Below the pieces are notes generated by a model. The model saw only the letters and a program-made list of their open reading frames with translations, was not told where the DNA came from and did not search any database. Of a stretch of 64,000 nucleotides of DNA, positions 47,011-57,519 are shown in pieces (positions within the stretch are counted from its first letter, which is position 1; each line of letters opens with the position of its first letter). A program made the translations under genes and the position numbers. Source of the stretch: Acheta domesticus (Eukaryota; Arthropoda; Insecta; Orthoptera; Gryllidae); assembly GCA_031308135.1 (NCBI GenBank), contig JAHLJT010009436.1:136654950-136718949 (forward strand), read 5' to 3'.

Positions 47011-47249
47011 ACATCCCGCTTAAACAGTTCGCTCACGACAGTTCATAGGATTGGTTATCCTGTCACCGATTTCCAGTTCAACTTTTCACAAATTCTCACG
47101 AAACATTTCCCGTGATTCACGTACATACGTTTCACATAAAGTTGCGGCGTTGCGTACTAGTGCGTATCTTACACATACATAAATACAGTTCCCCTACGTT
47201 GCACACACTGGCAATACTTCAATCTTCAATTAACGGTTTTCTTCCGACA

Positions 47250-47267
47250 TCACCATCGCTGCCACCA
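47250..47267 (-). promoter_or_regulatory. Possible tRNA primer-binding site
   Basis: In element orientation TGGTGGCAGCGATGG lies 15 nt after the 5' LTR. The TGG start complements a tRNA CCA end. The tRNA is not identified, and the 15-nt gap is larger than usual. Confidence 0.4.
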
Positions 47268-47282
47268 GTTTTCTTTCTCTCC

Positions 47283-47627
47283 TGTTAGGGTTTCTCCTGC
47301 TCTTCATGAAGAAAACACAGATTATTTTACTAATTAATTTATTAAGTATAAATGTCCCTAATGGAGAGGAAGCGTCCAAACGTCGCAACCTTCCTGTTAC
47401 ATTTCTTTTCTAAGACTACTCTCCTCGACACTGCCTCGCTTCTACCAGCTCTCCCCCTCCGCTCGCTTCCAAAAAAAAAATGACATTCCAGGAAACCGCC
47501 CCTTCGACTGACCCCGGGACGTAGCCTGCCAAATGTCAACCACATGCGGGCTCCCCTCTCCGGGGCGCTCGGCCCTCCCACCTCGTGAGAACGCCTCGAC
47601 ACTCGCCCCCCGAGAAGGGTCGTTATA
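47283..47627 (-). repeat. 5' LTR
   Basis: Matches the 3' LTR without a visible difference; offset 6339 bp throughout. Its outer edge adjoins the right GGATT duplication (47628-47632). Confidence 0.92.
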
Positions 47628-47907
47628 GGATTAATTAAAGATATAAGAATAATTTTTCGAATTTCAGTAGAAACAAGTTTTGATAAGCTATTTTATCTGC
47701 TACTTAAATATGAGGTTCCTTCAAGAAAACCATGAACTCGAAGGATTATTAAACGTTTAAAAGGTGGTTACAGATCTATGTTCAGGGATTGCTGCGATCC
47801 CACAACTGTTGTTATCGGGTTGTGTCCAGAATTCGAAAATCAATCTGTACGTCTACTCCCATTTACACCAAGTACTCCGTGTTCTACTATTTAAGTGAAC
47901 GACCCAT

Positions 47908-48013
47908 GGCTTGAAACCCCCTTCGCCGAGGTCTGAAATTTTCAAGCCGTGGCTGGAGCCGCGGCCGCGAAGTTTCGCCAAAACCGCATGTAGCGAATTT
48001 GGGGTTTCAAGCC
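47908..48013. repeat. Foldback with 13-bp perfect arms
   Basis: GGCTTGAAACCCC (47908-47920) pairs with GGGGTTTCAAGCC (48001-48013). The loop is GC-rich and includes GCCGCGGCCGCG. Possibly a remnant of a small element. Confidence 0.55.
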
Positions 48014-48069
48014 GTGTGGCTCCAAGTAACTCTGGCTCAGACAGACCTCGTCTTACAAAAACCACCAGA

Positions 48070-48355
48070 AGAGGAGACACTCCACACAACGCCACTCCGT
48101 GGCGTTACGCGTACCGTGGATTGAGGAGACACTCCACACAACGCCACTCAACTTTAATACCCTTAATGAAATGCACGCAGGACAGACAGCCTCTGAATCT
48201 TTCTTTCATTGGTTTGCTCATAGACTGCAATAAAAAATCGGTAATCGAGAAAAGTTTTTAATCCAGGAGTTGACGGCGACCACGGTAGTTAAACTGGGCA
48301 GGGCGCGGGACCCAGGCAGTGTAAGGAGGTAGCGCATCCCTCTGGCGCTCACAAA
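48070..48355 (+). repeat. Partial U-like segment with a 50-bp tandem duplication
   Basis: GGAGACACTCCACACAACGC occurs at about 48074 and 48124. U blocks follow (GTTGACGGCGACCACGGTAG, TTAAACTGGGCAG, AGGAGGTAGCGCATCCCTC). The front of U is missing. Confidence 0.6.
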
Positions 48356-48639
48356 TCCGAAGTGAAAGTGAAGACATCAAAATTAACAGATATTTTGTAA
48401 AGAACAATATTATTAATAGCGAGAAATATAATTCAATTTTTAATGAAATATAATGAATACGCGCAATTGCATCTCTTGTTGAAGTTGCACAATTAACGAA
48501 GTTTACGTAATTTTCGTAGTGATGTCCAATGTGATACTTTTCTTGTGTAAAATAAAAACGTTTGGGGGTAATAAAATAAATACAATAAATTAAAACAAAT
48601 ATTTACTGAATTATAAGCTTTCAAAACTGTTGAAGGCTT

Positions 48640-49310
48640 TTCAATATGAGTAAGTAAAAAGCAAAACCTGTTTGTAACTTAGGTTACTGCGAAGTTCCAC
48701 GTTATTTCGAAGTTAGTCCGGAGTTATTCCAGAGTTAACTCAGGTGTAACCGCCGATTAAGTTTACTAGAGCGTTTTGGCTTGGATTGAGGCACTTCATA
48801 TCATGCCACTTAATTTTTATAACTTTTCCCGACTACAATACATCCAGTTCAATTGCTGAATATTTTTTCGTTTCCCCCAAAACTGCAAAATTGGCGATAA
48901 TTGAAGTTTAAAAGTTAACCCAGACTTAACGGCGACCAGGGTAGTTAAACCGGGGAGTGCGCGGCACCAAGCATTGCAAGGAGGTGGCAGATCCTCGACC
49001 GGCACTCCCCCTGTGCGAGCGGCCGGGCGACTCCAACCTAATGCCGCTTGTGCCGATGTCCTCGCAGTGGTCGGGCGATGAGGGGACTATGCGGAGTAAG
49101 CAGGTAGACAAAGCAGTATGGAATGGAACGCGTCATGTGGCGGCCGATGGAACTACAGAGCAGGAATAGACGTACCTGCAGGCGATATGATATACCTTGC
49201 TTGTCTCTGAAACCCTGATTACTGAGTTGTTGGGAGAGAACACCCGCACGAACGTATGGGATACCTACCGCCCGCTGTCTGGAAATTCTAGCGGTCGGCT
49301 GCTCCGATCG
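48640..49310 (+). repeat. U unit, copy 5
   Basis: Blocks in order: GAAGTTAGTCCGGAGTTATT, CCGATTAAGTTTACTAGAGCG, CGGCGACCAGGGTAGTTAAA, GGAGGTGGCAG, GTGGTCGGGCGATGAGGGG, ATTACTGAGTTGTTGGG. More diverged than the copies in R. Confidence 0.7.
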
Positions 49311-50220
49311 CTAGTTTTCCGTGACTTCTTCGACCAACACCGGGAGAATGCTCGGAGCAGCCTAACAAACGAGCCCCTTCGACGAAAACTTGCACTTCAC
49401 TTACGGGACTAATGAGAACAGAAATTGTCGCGTCCAGAATGACTAATCAATCAATCAATCCCCAAACCTCACGCGCCGAGGCAGTCCACCTCGGCCCTTG
49501 ACTTTGTCCATGGAAGTTTGTGGTCCCATTTCGGTTCTTCTACCACCATCGTTCTGGGCCTAGAGATCCATTTCTTCAATTATGTAAACAATAAGGTTTA
49601 CAATTAATCTGCGTTACCTACATACTGGTGACTCTTACTCCAGTCTAAGCTTTACTTATCAGGTATGTAAACAAAGCGGAAATAATTCCTATAACTATAA
49701 GGTACATAAAGGAAGTTAATTCTTGAGTTTAAAAAGGTAGCCCATTTTTTCTTAATTTTTTTTTGTGTTTAATGTTTATGAAATTACTTACATGAAGAGA
49801 AATCATACTCTAGAGTGGAAGGAGAAGGGGAAGAAGAGAAGGAGTGTGAGGAGATGGATTGCGATACAAAAATCATAGGTGCAGGACGGCGTGTAGGAGA
49901 GGAAAAGGATTAAGGCACAAACAAATGGTTGCAGCAAGAGGTGGGGTAGGAGCGCCACTCAAATGTTCATCACGCAGTTCTACTTCTATAATAGTCTTCA
50001 ATAATTCCAACTGTGATACTCTTTAAAGTTTTAACATTGTCGGGCTGCATAATCTATATATTTAAATACTAAGTGTTGTGGTTTAGAAAGAAATTTGTGC
50101 TTTCCTCTCAACAAATTTTAAGTTTTTGCTTTAAATGAAAAGTAGTGGACCCCCAGCGCGCATGTCATGCGCCGCTTGCGCTGGCTGGCCCTGAATTTCA
50201 TGAACTATGAGCTTCCTATA
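49311..50220. other. Spacer without a recognisable gene
   Basis: GC-moderate DNA continues to about 49560 and may be the distal part of a longer U-containing element, because similar text follows the next U copy. The rest is AT-rich. Confidence 0.35.
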
Positions 50221-50224
50221 CTTG

Positions 50225-50800
50225 CAGAATGAAACACGTCATTATACCAAAGTTAATCCGGAAGTTACTCCTGAGTTATGTTTAACGGCCGATTAAGTTT
50301 ACTGGAGCGTTGCAGCGTGATTGAGATTCTTACCATGACTTCTCACAATGCAATGCATGCACAAACACCACTTAATTGGTGTTAATGGTGCACCACAAAC
50401 ACCACCATCGATTCTTTTACTTGTTCTTGTCGTCATCCATCATCAACTGAAAAATTAATTAAGGTCGACTCCCTATGACGACGGCTCGACGGCGACCAGT
50501 GGTTTCAACCGTGTGAGGCACTCAGGAGTCGAAAGGAGGCATCCAGGAGTTACAAGGAGGTAGCGGATCCCGCGACCAGTATCCCCAGTGCGAGCAGGCC
50601 GTCTAGGTTGTGCCAACGTCGCAGTGGCCGGGTGATGAGGAGACTATGCGAAGCCAGCAGGTAGACAAAACAGTATGGAATGGAACGCCACATGTGGCGG
50701 CCGATGGAACTACGAGCAAGAGTAAGTGCCTGCAGGCGATAATTTACCATGCTTCTATCTGAGACCCTAATTACTGAGTTGTCGGGGAATTCATTGTGAC
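50225..50800 (+). repeat. U unit, copy 6
   Basis: Contains CCGATTAAGTTTACTGGAGCG, CTCGACGGCGACCAG, GTTACAAGGAGGTAGCGGATC, GTGGCCGGGTGATGAGGAG and ATTACTGAGTTGTCGGGG in order. Confidence 0.7.
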
Positions 50801-50813
50801 AATCCAAAATGGA

Positions 50814-50881
50814 ACACCTAGATAACGCCTGATCTAGGTTGTGTCAAGAGCAACACAACCTAGAGAGTATATCTAGGTGGT
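50814..50881 (+). repeat. 68-nt two-stem hairpin
   Basis: An inner perfect 12-bp stem (TCTAGGTTGTGT with ACACAACCTAGA) has an 8-nt loop. It is extended across an internal loop by an outer stem (ACACCTAGAT with ATCTAGGTGGT). Size and shape resemble a pre-miRNA, but a foldback repeat is equally possible. Confidence 0.5.
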
Positions 50882-51299
50882 ACTGAACTTGCTCATTGAA
50901 GGTCGTGTCCCCATCTCGGTGCTTGGACCGTCGTTTTGTGTTTAGGGATCCAGATCCTCAGTTATACACAGAGACCGGTAACATACACATCCCACAAAAC
51001 TTCACCCGTCAGGCCAAATAAAACGAAAGGATTATGGTATTGATAAGAGGGCCCCTGAATGGAAACCGCCTGAAACATATTTGAAAACATCCATGCCTTT
51101 TGCGGATCTCTTACTTATACTCTTCCTCGAACTCGCTACATTAGTGGTCATGTGCTCGTGCTTACCTGGCCCAAGGCCCCGGTCACAAGAAGCCGACTTA
51201 CTCGACAGTACAATTTGTAGACAGTTTGTGTACGGTTTATGTACAATTTGTGTACGGTTACGTAACAATAATAATTTGATACAAACCTTATAACCAAAA

Positions 51300-51639
51300 T
51301 ATGTTTTTACGCATAATGCTTTGCAACATTCTATTTATTTTTAACAAATTTATTTACTTACTCAATTTATTCTTATTAACTTTTAATTACTTACAAATGT
51401 ATACTTACACTTTTTACTCATTTTCTTAATTTATTTACATTAAATTTATTTGTATATTTTTATTTCAAGTGAAAGACAGTTAAACATTTTGGCTTCTTTA
51501 AAGAGTATAGTGTATTCTGCATAGTGCTTACTCAGTTCTACTGCAATCGTTTGTCGGATATTTTGTCTCTCTTTTTTGAACAGCTTTTCCACATCTAGGA
51601 ACCTAACCCACCTTTCTTCATTAACAGATAGACCCAACA
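51300..51639. other. AT-rich DNA without a recognisable gene
   Basis: A 64-codon minus-strand frame at 51446-51640 looks protein-like but matches no family I know. It starts beside a pogo-like terminus, so it may be internal DNA of that element. Confidence 0.35.
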
Positions 51640-51687
51640 TTCGCGCTTTTTTGGAACCTAACTCTCGCGAATGTTGAGGGATTGCTG
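51640..51687 (-). mobile_element. pogo-like terminal repeat fragment
   Basis: On the minus strand CAGCAATCCCTCAACATTCG starts directly after TA and is followed by GAATGTTG-type text in both orientations. The other terminus was not found. Confidence 0.45.
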
Positions 51688-52145
51688 TATAAATGCAGAT
51701 GGAAACGAGGGTTTTTGGTAATTAGTTCACAGATTATTAGCAGTACAGAAATGTGGTATGGTTAAGCTGCGGTATCATACGCATAACAATAAATATTTAA
51801 TGCAATACGTATAAAACTGTATAAACTGTTTAACTGTATAACTGTTTAAAGTAAAACCTAAATGTAGTACATTTTCAAGTGTAGACTTCAACAGAAATAC
51901 TGCATGTTAGGCAGTCACCAAAAATGCACACAAACGATTGCACAACAGTGAATATATCCCACTTGGTTTTCAGTTTTTCAGCACTGGGTCATGGCCCGCG
52001 CTCGCCACTTTTCTCGAGCGCGACGCCGGAATGGTAGCACCGCTCGCCACCTCTTCGGAGAGCATGAGGACCTGATGCACAGGCCTCCGAAGAGGCGCGC
52101 GCGCTCGGCCTACAGAATCTGACGTCACGCACGGTCCCGAAGGCC

Positions 52146-52148
<3 letters not shown>

Positions 52149-52190
<42 letters not shown>

Positions 52191-52191
52191 G
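52149..52191 (+). repeat. GA microsatellite
   Basis: About 20 GA dinucleotides with one G insertion. The minus-strand Ser/Leu-rich frame over it is an artefact. Confidence 0.95.
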
Positions 52192-52424
52192 ACTGACTGC
52201 AAAATCATTTTTCATAAATTTTAATCACGTACGACATACACAGCCGTGTTCAAAAGGTTGCAAATTAAGTTAATCCGAATATTCGAACTATATCAGAGAC
52301 CCAGTAAGAAATAAGTTCCCGTTACATTACTTATAATATATTATGTCAGACTAATCGCCCACAGAGTGCATAACAGCGTTGCCTAGGCCCTGAGTGCTCT
52401 GCCTCTTCTAAATGTACAATTCGA

Positions 52425-52612
52425 ATATACCATTAGGAAATCGAAAAATTGGTAAATATTAAAAAAAAATGTGTTTTAAGCGGCGATAGATCACGGCTGG
52501 CAAGAGGATGAGGCAAGACCGTAAAGCTAGCCCACAGCAATGAAATTAGAAATACTTTAGTACGAGAATGTCTGTGTCATTGGTAGTACCACAATTTCCT
52601 TCATACTTTTAG
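52425..52612 (-). mobile_element. Repeat D 5'-end fragment
   Basis: Read on the minus strand it shows the D start region (TGACACAGACATTCTCG, then TTTCGATTTCCTAATGG). It matches 16711-16905 in the same orientation. Confidence 0.6.
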
Positions 52613-53582
52613 TTGGATGTGATACATTCATCTAACGTAGACAAATAGAAGGAAATATTCTGCAGTGGTTATCGGAAACAGTGTGATTTGTCTGAAATAT
52701 TCCATGCAATATTTTTAGATATTTCGTCAAATATTCTGTTGGGGGTTGCGCCGAAGCGTCGTCACAATCAAGATCAGCCAGGTATAAATCAGGCTGATAC
52801 GGACAAAATTGTGCGTAGCATAGCAACGGTCCTTAGGCCGGGCCGCCGCTGAAGGCGATGAAAAGATATGGGCTAATGGGCACGTAAACGAGCAGTCGAG
52901 GCGCTTGAATAGCCTCGCAACGAAATATGTACCCGTTCGCTGGACTACATTATGTAAGCGCTGGCTGTCAGATGGAAATCTCCAAAACTAAGCATCGCTC
53001 GTAGCGATAGACGGTAAAGCTGAATTTATATAATAATTTGGAGCAAAACACAAATAGCGGGTAAGGCTCACGACATCTGTCAGCGATTACACAAACTTGA
53101 CAGCCGGGGTAGAAATCAATAATACTTCGTAAACACATTGAAGTATTTTTACTAGCTATTACGTTAAGTTGCCACATTAGAATGTTACAAGATATTCTTA
53201 TAAATAATTACAGGCTCTGGTTAAAGTGTAAGCATCTTTAATGATACAAATTAAATATAAAAATTACCAATTATAATAAAGAAATTATTATGATCACACG
53301 AAACAATCGGATCAATAAAATTAACGATACCTGACACTTTTACATAAAAATACATTTTGTAGCTGTAATTATTACTCTTAAGTTTCAAACTTAACACTAC
53401 CATTAGAAACCCCAAACATTGAGGGGAAGAGGAAAAAGAAAGGAAAGAAAAAAAGAAAGAAAAAAAAACACCCTTTGCGCTGCTTTGTATATAGCAGCTT
53501 GGAGAAGTATGTGCAATACTGAAAAGCTAAGACCAAAGAAAATAAAAAAAAAACTGCCATTCTGTGGCACCTTTAGTTTAAA

Positions 53583-53700
53583 CTATAGTGGTGCTAAAAC
53601 AGCACGTACTTTCTCGCCCGTATTTTCACGCAAAATACGCGAAAAATACTCAAATTTTCGAAAAATTGTACTTGACCTTATTTCAAAATATATATTTAAG
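53583..53700 (+). mobile_element. D-related end fragment
   Basis: TAGTGGTGCTAAAACAGCAC followed by GTACTTTCTCGC is a variant of the D start. The following sequence departs from D quickly. Confidence 0.4.
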
Positions 53701-54074
53701 GAACAGATTTCATTATGGGAAATTATCTCTTTCTTTAATATTTAAGTTGAAAGAAGACTCCGACAAAAATTGGACATTTACAATTTGCAATTTGATAACA
53801 TTAAGGAAAAAGTATGTATCTTAAATATTAGAGTTTTAGGAAGATGTCCCAATAAATTGCACGTCATTCAACGCACACGAGACATGCACCATTATCTTAA
53901 GCGGCGTCCGAGTACAACGTTTAATTTTAAAAATGACTTTCTGCCTTTTTTGAGACAATATTGGAAATCGTGCGTTATTTTCAATGCACAATGCTCGATT
54001 AACCAGATATAGTACAATCCCTAGATAAAGTACTATAATCATTCCTAATACTTGTATATAGAAATTCTTAATAC

Positions 54075-54450
54075 AGCTTTTATTTGCCAGCTAGCGTTGC
54101 GTAGTCCCCTCTTCGCCCCACCATTGACACCCTCCCCGAAGGCACCAAGGGGGCGACAGGAGAGGGAGCCGCTACCTCCTTTTACCCCCTGGGTGCCGCG
54201 CACTGACCGATGTAACTGCTCTCTAGCCGTCGTTACTTTTAAACTCTGATATAATAACTTATTTTGCAGTTTACGAGCGAACGACGAAACAACAAACAAT
54301 TAGCGGTTGTTTTTATGCATGTATGGAAGTCGGGGTATATGTAAAAATTAAGTGAAGTCGTGTGGTTCCTTATTCCACGCTACAACGGCCCAATAAAGTT
54401 AATTGTCTGTTAAACCTGAGTTAACTCCGAAGTAATTCTGAAAGCGCTAT
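54075..54450 (-). repeat. U unit, inverted partial copy
   Basis: On the minus strand it carries GCGCGGCACCCAGGGGGTAA near 54200 and, toward 54440, TTCGGAGTTAACTCAGG and a TTAACTTTATTGGGCCG version of the usual block. The order is that of U. Confidence 0.6.
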
Positions 54451-54459
54451 TCTGTACAT

Positions 54460-55390
54460 GAAACCGACAAGCGTCGGAATCGGAATGCTACCGACAGCTA
54501 TCGCTCGCACCGACGGGACGGGCTCTACCGTTGAGTGCCGTTGAGTTCCTTCTTAGCGACATCTACCGGTGCAAGCGACGACGATCGTTGGCGTAAATTA
54601 AACAGGTTTAAGGAAGGACTCTACGCGAGGCCAGTGGGGTTCCAACCAATAATCACCGAGAATTTTGGTGGCAACATCTGAATCGTGGAAACCTCGAAAT
54701 ACTTATGATTGGTTGTGCTTAATTTCACACATATTTTACGTTGTCGAAATATTGAATCCTAGTAAGATATATGTAGAGAAGATTATAAAATATATTACCA
54801 TCAATGGTTCCAAGGTAAGACTTCATATTGTAAAACAGATGCTGGTATGTTGAAGTAACAGTGGAAGAGGTATTGATAATGTATTTTATAAAAATTGCTT
54901 CACTCGTTATTCGGCGCCCACTCGTTTCCCTGCGTACGTATATAAATATTATAGTACATTTATTTAACACCTTCTGTTTTTTAATGAAATTTAATTTTTT
55001 TATCACTGAAAGAACATCAATTTGGAAAAACAAAAAAGCTGCAAACAGACTTCATAATGAATTCCAATATACACATGCAGTTCATTGATCCAAAACTAGT
55101 TCAAAATTATTTAATATGTTGGTGTGTTGTAACACACAAGATTATTCTGTATTTTCATTAAACATTTGTAAGTATTAGAAACAATGCAGGAAATTACAAT
55201 CAATACATTGGATTACAAATATTGTTGTATTTATGTAATAACTATTCCATGATTTACTATTTTATTTAAAAATATAAATGACAATGTGATTTATGTATTG
55301 ACAATCGATTTGCATTCAACAGACTAATGTTTTTCAAGAGTTAAGGTCCGTGCTCTACATAATAAGCAATCAGCATCCGAGTTGGTTAGT
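54460..55390. other. AT-rich DNA without a recognisable gene
   Basis: No domain or RNA gene was seen. The first 140 bp are GC-richer and may still belong to the U-bearing element. Confidence 0.4.
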
Positions 55391-55404
55391 CTACATAAGA
55401 TGTA

Positions 55405-55460
55405 ACTAGTGGTGTTACAGAATGGCACAGACTTTCCCGTATTAGTTTTTTTTTATTTCC
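55405..55460 (+). mobile_element. Repeat D start fragment
   Basis: AACTAGTGGTGTTACAGAATGG, then GACTTTCCCGTATTAG. Only the first ~55 bp of D are present, joined to an R fragment. Confidence 0.65.
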
Positions 55461-55479
55461 ATGGGTTGTCCAACATGAA

Positions 55480-55765
55480 AGGCCTCAAGGGCGACAACTA
55501 AAACCGTTGATATGGTGGCGGGCAATATTTTCATAGTTCGAGCGATCCCAACGAGGCCCTCTATTGTTGATCTCTGCAGTTTGACCTACTGCTTTAAAAA
55601 ATGGGAGTGGAGAATGGAACCGTGTTCGATATCGGGCCCTACCACGCACAACACAGTGAAACACTTCTGAATAATTTGGAATTATTTCTGAATTTTCTAG
55701 AAAAAAATCCTCAATTCTAAACTTCACCTACTAATTTTACATTGAGGAGGTGTTGATCTGGCAGG
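55480..55765 (+). repeat. R fragment, third copy
   Basis: Aligns with 3625-3815 joined to 5096-5165: shared GGCGACAACTAAAACC.T, GATATGGT.G.G, TTGATCTC.GCAGTTTG and a final TAAACT..ACCT block before GTTGATC. Like the right R copy it lacks the LINE. Confidence 0.65.
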
Positions 55766-55989
55766 GCGTGAGCGCTGAACGCGCCATGTGCTCTCTCGAT
55801 TAGGATGCAAGGGGCAATTTGACTAATAACCTTTCGGGGGTCAATAAATGCCATTAAGTGCTGCTCTAGATGGATTGGCTAGTCACTTACCATTTTGTAA
55901 TACCTCTAGTTCCATTTCGAATTTTCACACATTTATTTCTTTTTAAAACTAAAAAATAAGAAAAGTAGGAACATTCATTCGGATTGATC

Positions 55990-56330
55990 GTACGACCAAC
56001 GTTGACCCATACTTTCGCTGCGGATGTTAATTCCCCGACAACTCAGTAATCAGGATCTCAGAAAGAAGCATGGTATATTAGCGTAGTTCCAGCGATCGCC
56101 ACATGGCGCGTTCCATTCCATACTGTTTTGTCTACCTTCTTGCTCCGCATAGTCCCCTCATCGCCCGGCCACTGCGACGACATCGGCAACCTAGTCGGCC
56201 CGCTCGCAAGGGGGGAGCGCCGGTCGCGGAATCCGCCACCTCCTTGTAACTTCTGGGTGCCTCCTTAGTACTCCTGGGTGCCTCACACGGTTGAAACTGG
56301 TGGCCATCGAGCCGTCCGTACTACTTTTTT
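55990..56330 (-). repeat. U unit, inverted partial copy 2
   Basis: On the minus strand: GAGGTGGCGGATTCCGCGAC, GTGGCCGGGCGATGAGGGG and, near 56030, ATTACTGAGTTGTCGGGG. The 5' half is absent. Confidence 0.7.
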
Positions 56331-56489
56331 ACGTTTACTACATGTACGTACGCACATATCGAACTTTACGACTGGCTAATTTTGCACTTTATGATGAGTA
56401 AATAAAGGAATCAATGGAACTATTCGGCGTTTGTTGCGCATGCAATACATTGTGAAAAGCTGTGAAGTGAAGACGTATGAAGAATCTCA

Positions 56490-56600
56490 GGGCCGTATTT
56501 ACAAACCGCTGCCAGGGGCCTGCCAAGAGTAGCAGGCTCCCAGAGTTCGATTTTGGGATTCTCGAACTGCTCCCAACGGCTGGCAGGCCCCCAGCATGCT
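56490..56600. repeat. Harbinger-like terminus followed by a GC-rich foldback
   Basis: GGGCCGTATTTACAAACCGC (56490-56509) resembles the GGGCC.GTATT ends of Harbinger-type elements. It is followed by nested inverted repeats (CCAGGGGCCTGCCA with TGGCAGGCCCCCAG; GAGTTCGA with TCTCGAACT). The matching right terminus was not located. Confidence 0.4.
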
Positions 56601-56902
56601 CCCAGCAGCGGCCGCAGGTGCTGCCAGCAGCCTTCCAGCCTACCCCTAGAGTGGTTCATTGTGGTCTGACTGTGGTTTACTTGTGTTTCTATCCCTCCGT
56701 GCGTTGTTGTGTTGAAGTATATTTCTATTTTACACCGACTTTGCTTGATTTTTTTACACATTCTTCTTGATTTACGGCAACCACGCATTCTTTTTGGACT
56801 ACTCTATCGGATACACGACGAATTATACCTTACTCTCTCGGACTGCTCTTTTTTATACACGGCAACATACCTTTCGTGCTTTTCGCCCATCTCTTCGATA
56901 TC

Positions 56903-57190
56903 ATGGATAACGAATTGCCGGACTTGTATGAATTCATGGAAGAAATGGAGGAAGAAGAAGAGCAGCGACGACGCATGCCTCGCCGTTATATCCGGGATGC
57001 ACAGAATCCTCTAGAGAGATTTCGGGACCGGGAATTCCAATGTCGCTACCGGTTTTTGAAATCCACTGTAGTTGATGTATTGTTTCCTCTCATGCGGGAT
57101 GTGATTGATGGGGATTTACGGGGTTTCCCAATATCCCCAATGATCAAATTATTGACGGCATTAAGATTTTATGCCACAGGCCTGTACCAG
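56903..57190 (+). CDS. PIF/Harbinger transposase (HARBI1-like), first exon
   Basis: 96 codons end exactly at a consensus splice donor, CAG|GTGAGT, in phase 0. The protein begins with an acidic segment (about residues 13-20, Glu-rich). Then comes RRYIRDAQNPLERF (28-41), a YRFLKSTVVDVL block (49-60), FPISPMIKLLTALRFYATG (75-93) and LYQ. This matches the N-terminal region of HARBI1-type nucleases, where the same PR.YI.D..NPLE and L.ALRFYATG motifs precede the catalytic DDE exons. No catalytic exons are recognisable downstream to 59000, so the copy is probably truncated or the rest lies elsewhere. The frame is intact, so this may be a young transposon piece or a domesticated gene's exon. Confidence 0.72.
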
Positions 57191-57244
57191 GTGAGTTGAT
57201 TTACATTTTTTAATAAAGTCTGCTCATGGAGTGAAATTACACTG

Positions 57245-57330
57245 TCAGAAATTACATTAAATTTAATGTAGTTTAATGCACTTTTCACATTAAATTTAAT
57301 GTACCGTGTACATTAAAACGATATTAATGT
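57245..57330. repeat. Repeated ACATTAAATTTAATGT palindromes
   Basis: The 16-bp palindrome ACATTAAATTTAATGT occurs at about 57252 and 57287 (the first lacks one flank), with related TAATGTAC words following. It lies 60 bp after the Harbinger donor. Likely a foldback element border. Confidence 0.55.
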
Positions 57331-57478
57331 ACCCTCGGTTGCACAAAATATGGGCGATGTCCTGAGCCGAACTTTACCTCCGTTTGCATACCCCTGCCCC
57401 GCCCTACGGGATGGAGCTGACCAATCCGCTTTAGCTTTATTTCAGAGGGGCGGGACTATTCATCGTGAACATTACAAA

Positions 57479-57505
57479 ATGGCGGCAATAGCGAGTTATA
57501 TTAAG
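57479..57505 (+). other. Possible short first coding exon (MAAIASYIK)
   Basis: ATGGCGGCAATAGCGAGT starts after a GC-rich 100-bp stretch and runs nine codons to AAG|GTAAAT, a reasonable donor. It could be a host or transposon first exon. There is no protein similarity to judge by. Confidence 0.2.
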
Positions 57506-57519
57506 GTAAATATTTGAAA

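Larger units (their letters stand above)
46373..47282 (-). other. Untranslated leader of the LTR element
   Basis: 910 bp lie between the 5' LTR and the gag start. It holds three ~150-bp tandem repeats and a possible primer site but no convincing ORF. Confidence 0.7.
40944..47627 (-). mobile_element. Complete LTR retrotransposon with integrase before reverse transcriptase (Gmr1-like order)
   Basis: A 6684-bp element on the minus strand. Identical 345-bp LTRs (40944-41288 and 47283-47627), a 5-bp TSD GGATT, a purine-rich tract next to the 3' LTR, a 910-bp leader and one uninterrupted gag-pol frame (41759-46372) are all present. Domain order is Gag, protease, integrase, RT, RNase H. Ordinary Ty3/gypsy elements have RT-RNase H before integrase; the reversed order defines the Gmr1-like group, first described in deuterostomes. 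No LTR differences were seen by eye and the frame is open, so insertion is recent and the copy may be active. It lies in the truncated end of a D repeat. Confidence 0.93.

Noticed and set aside
51446..51640. 64-codon minus-strand frame with protein-like composition
   Set aside because: It starts beside a pogo-like terminus and has no recognised motif; not enough to call a gene.
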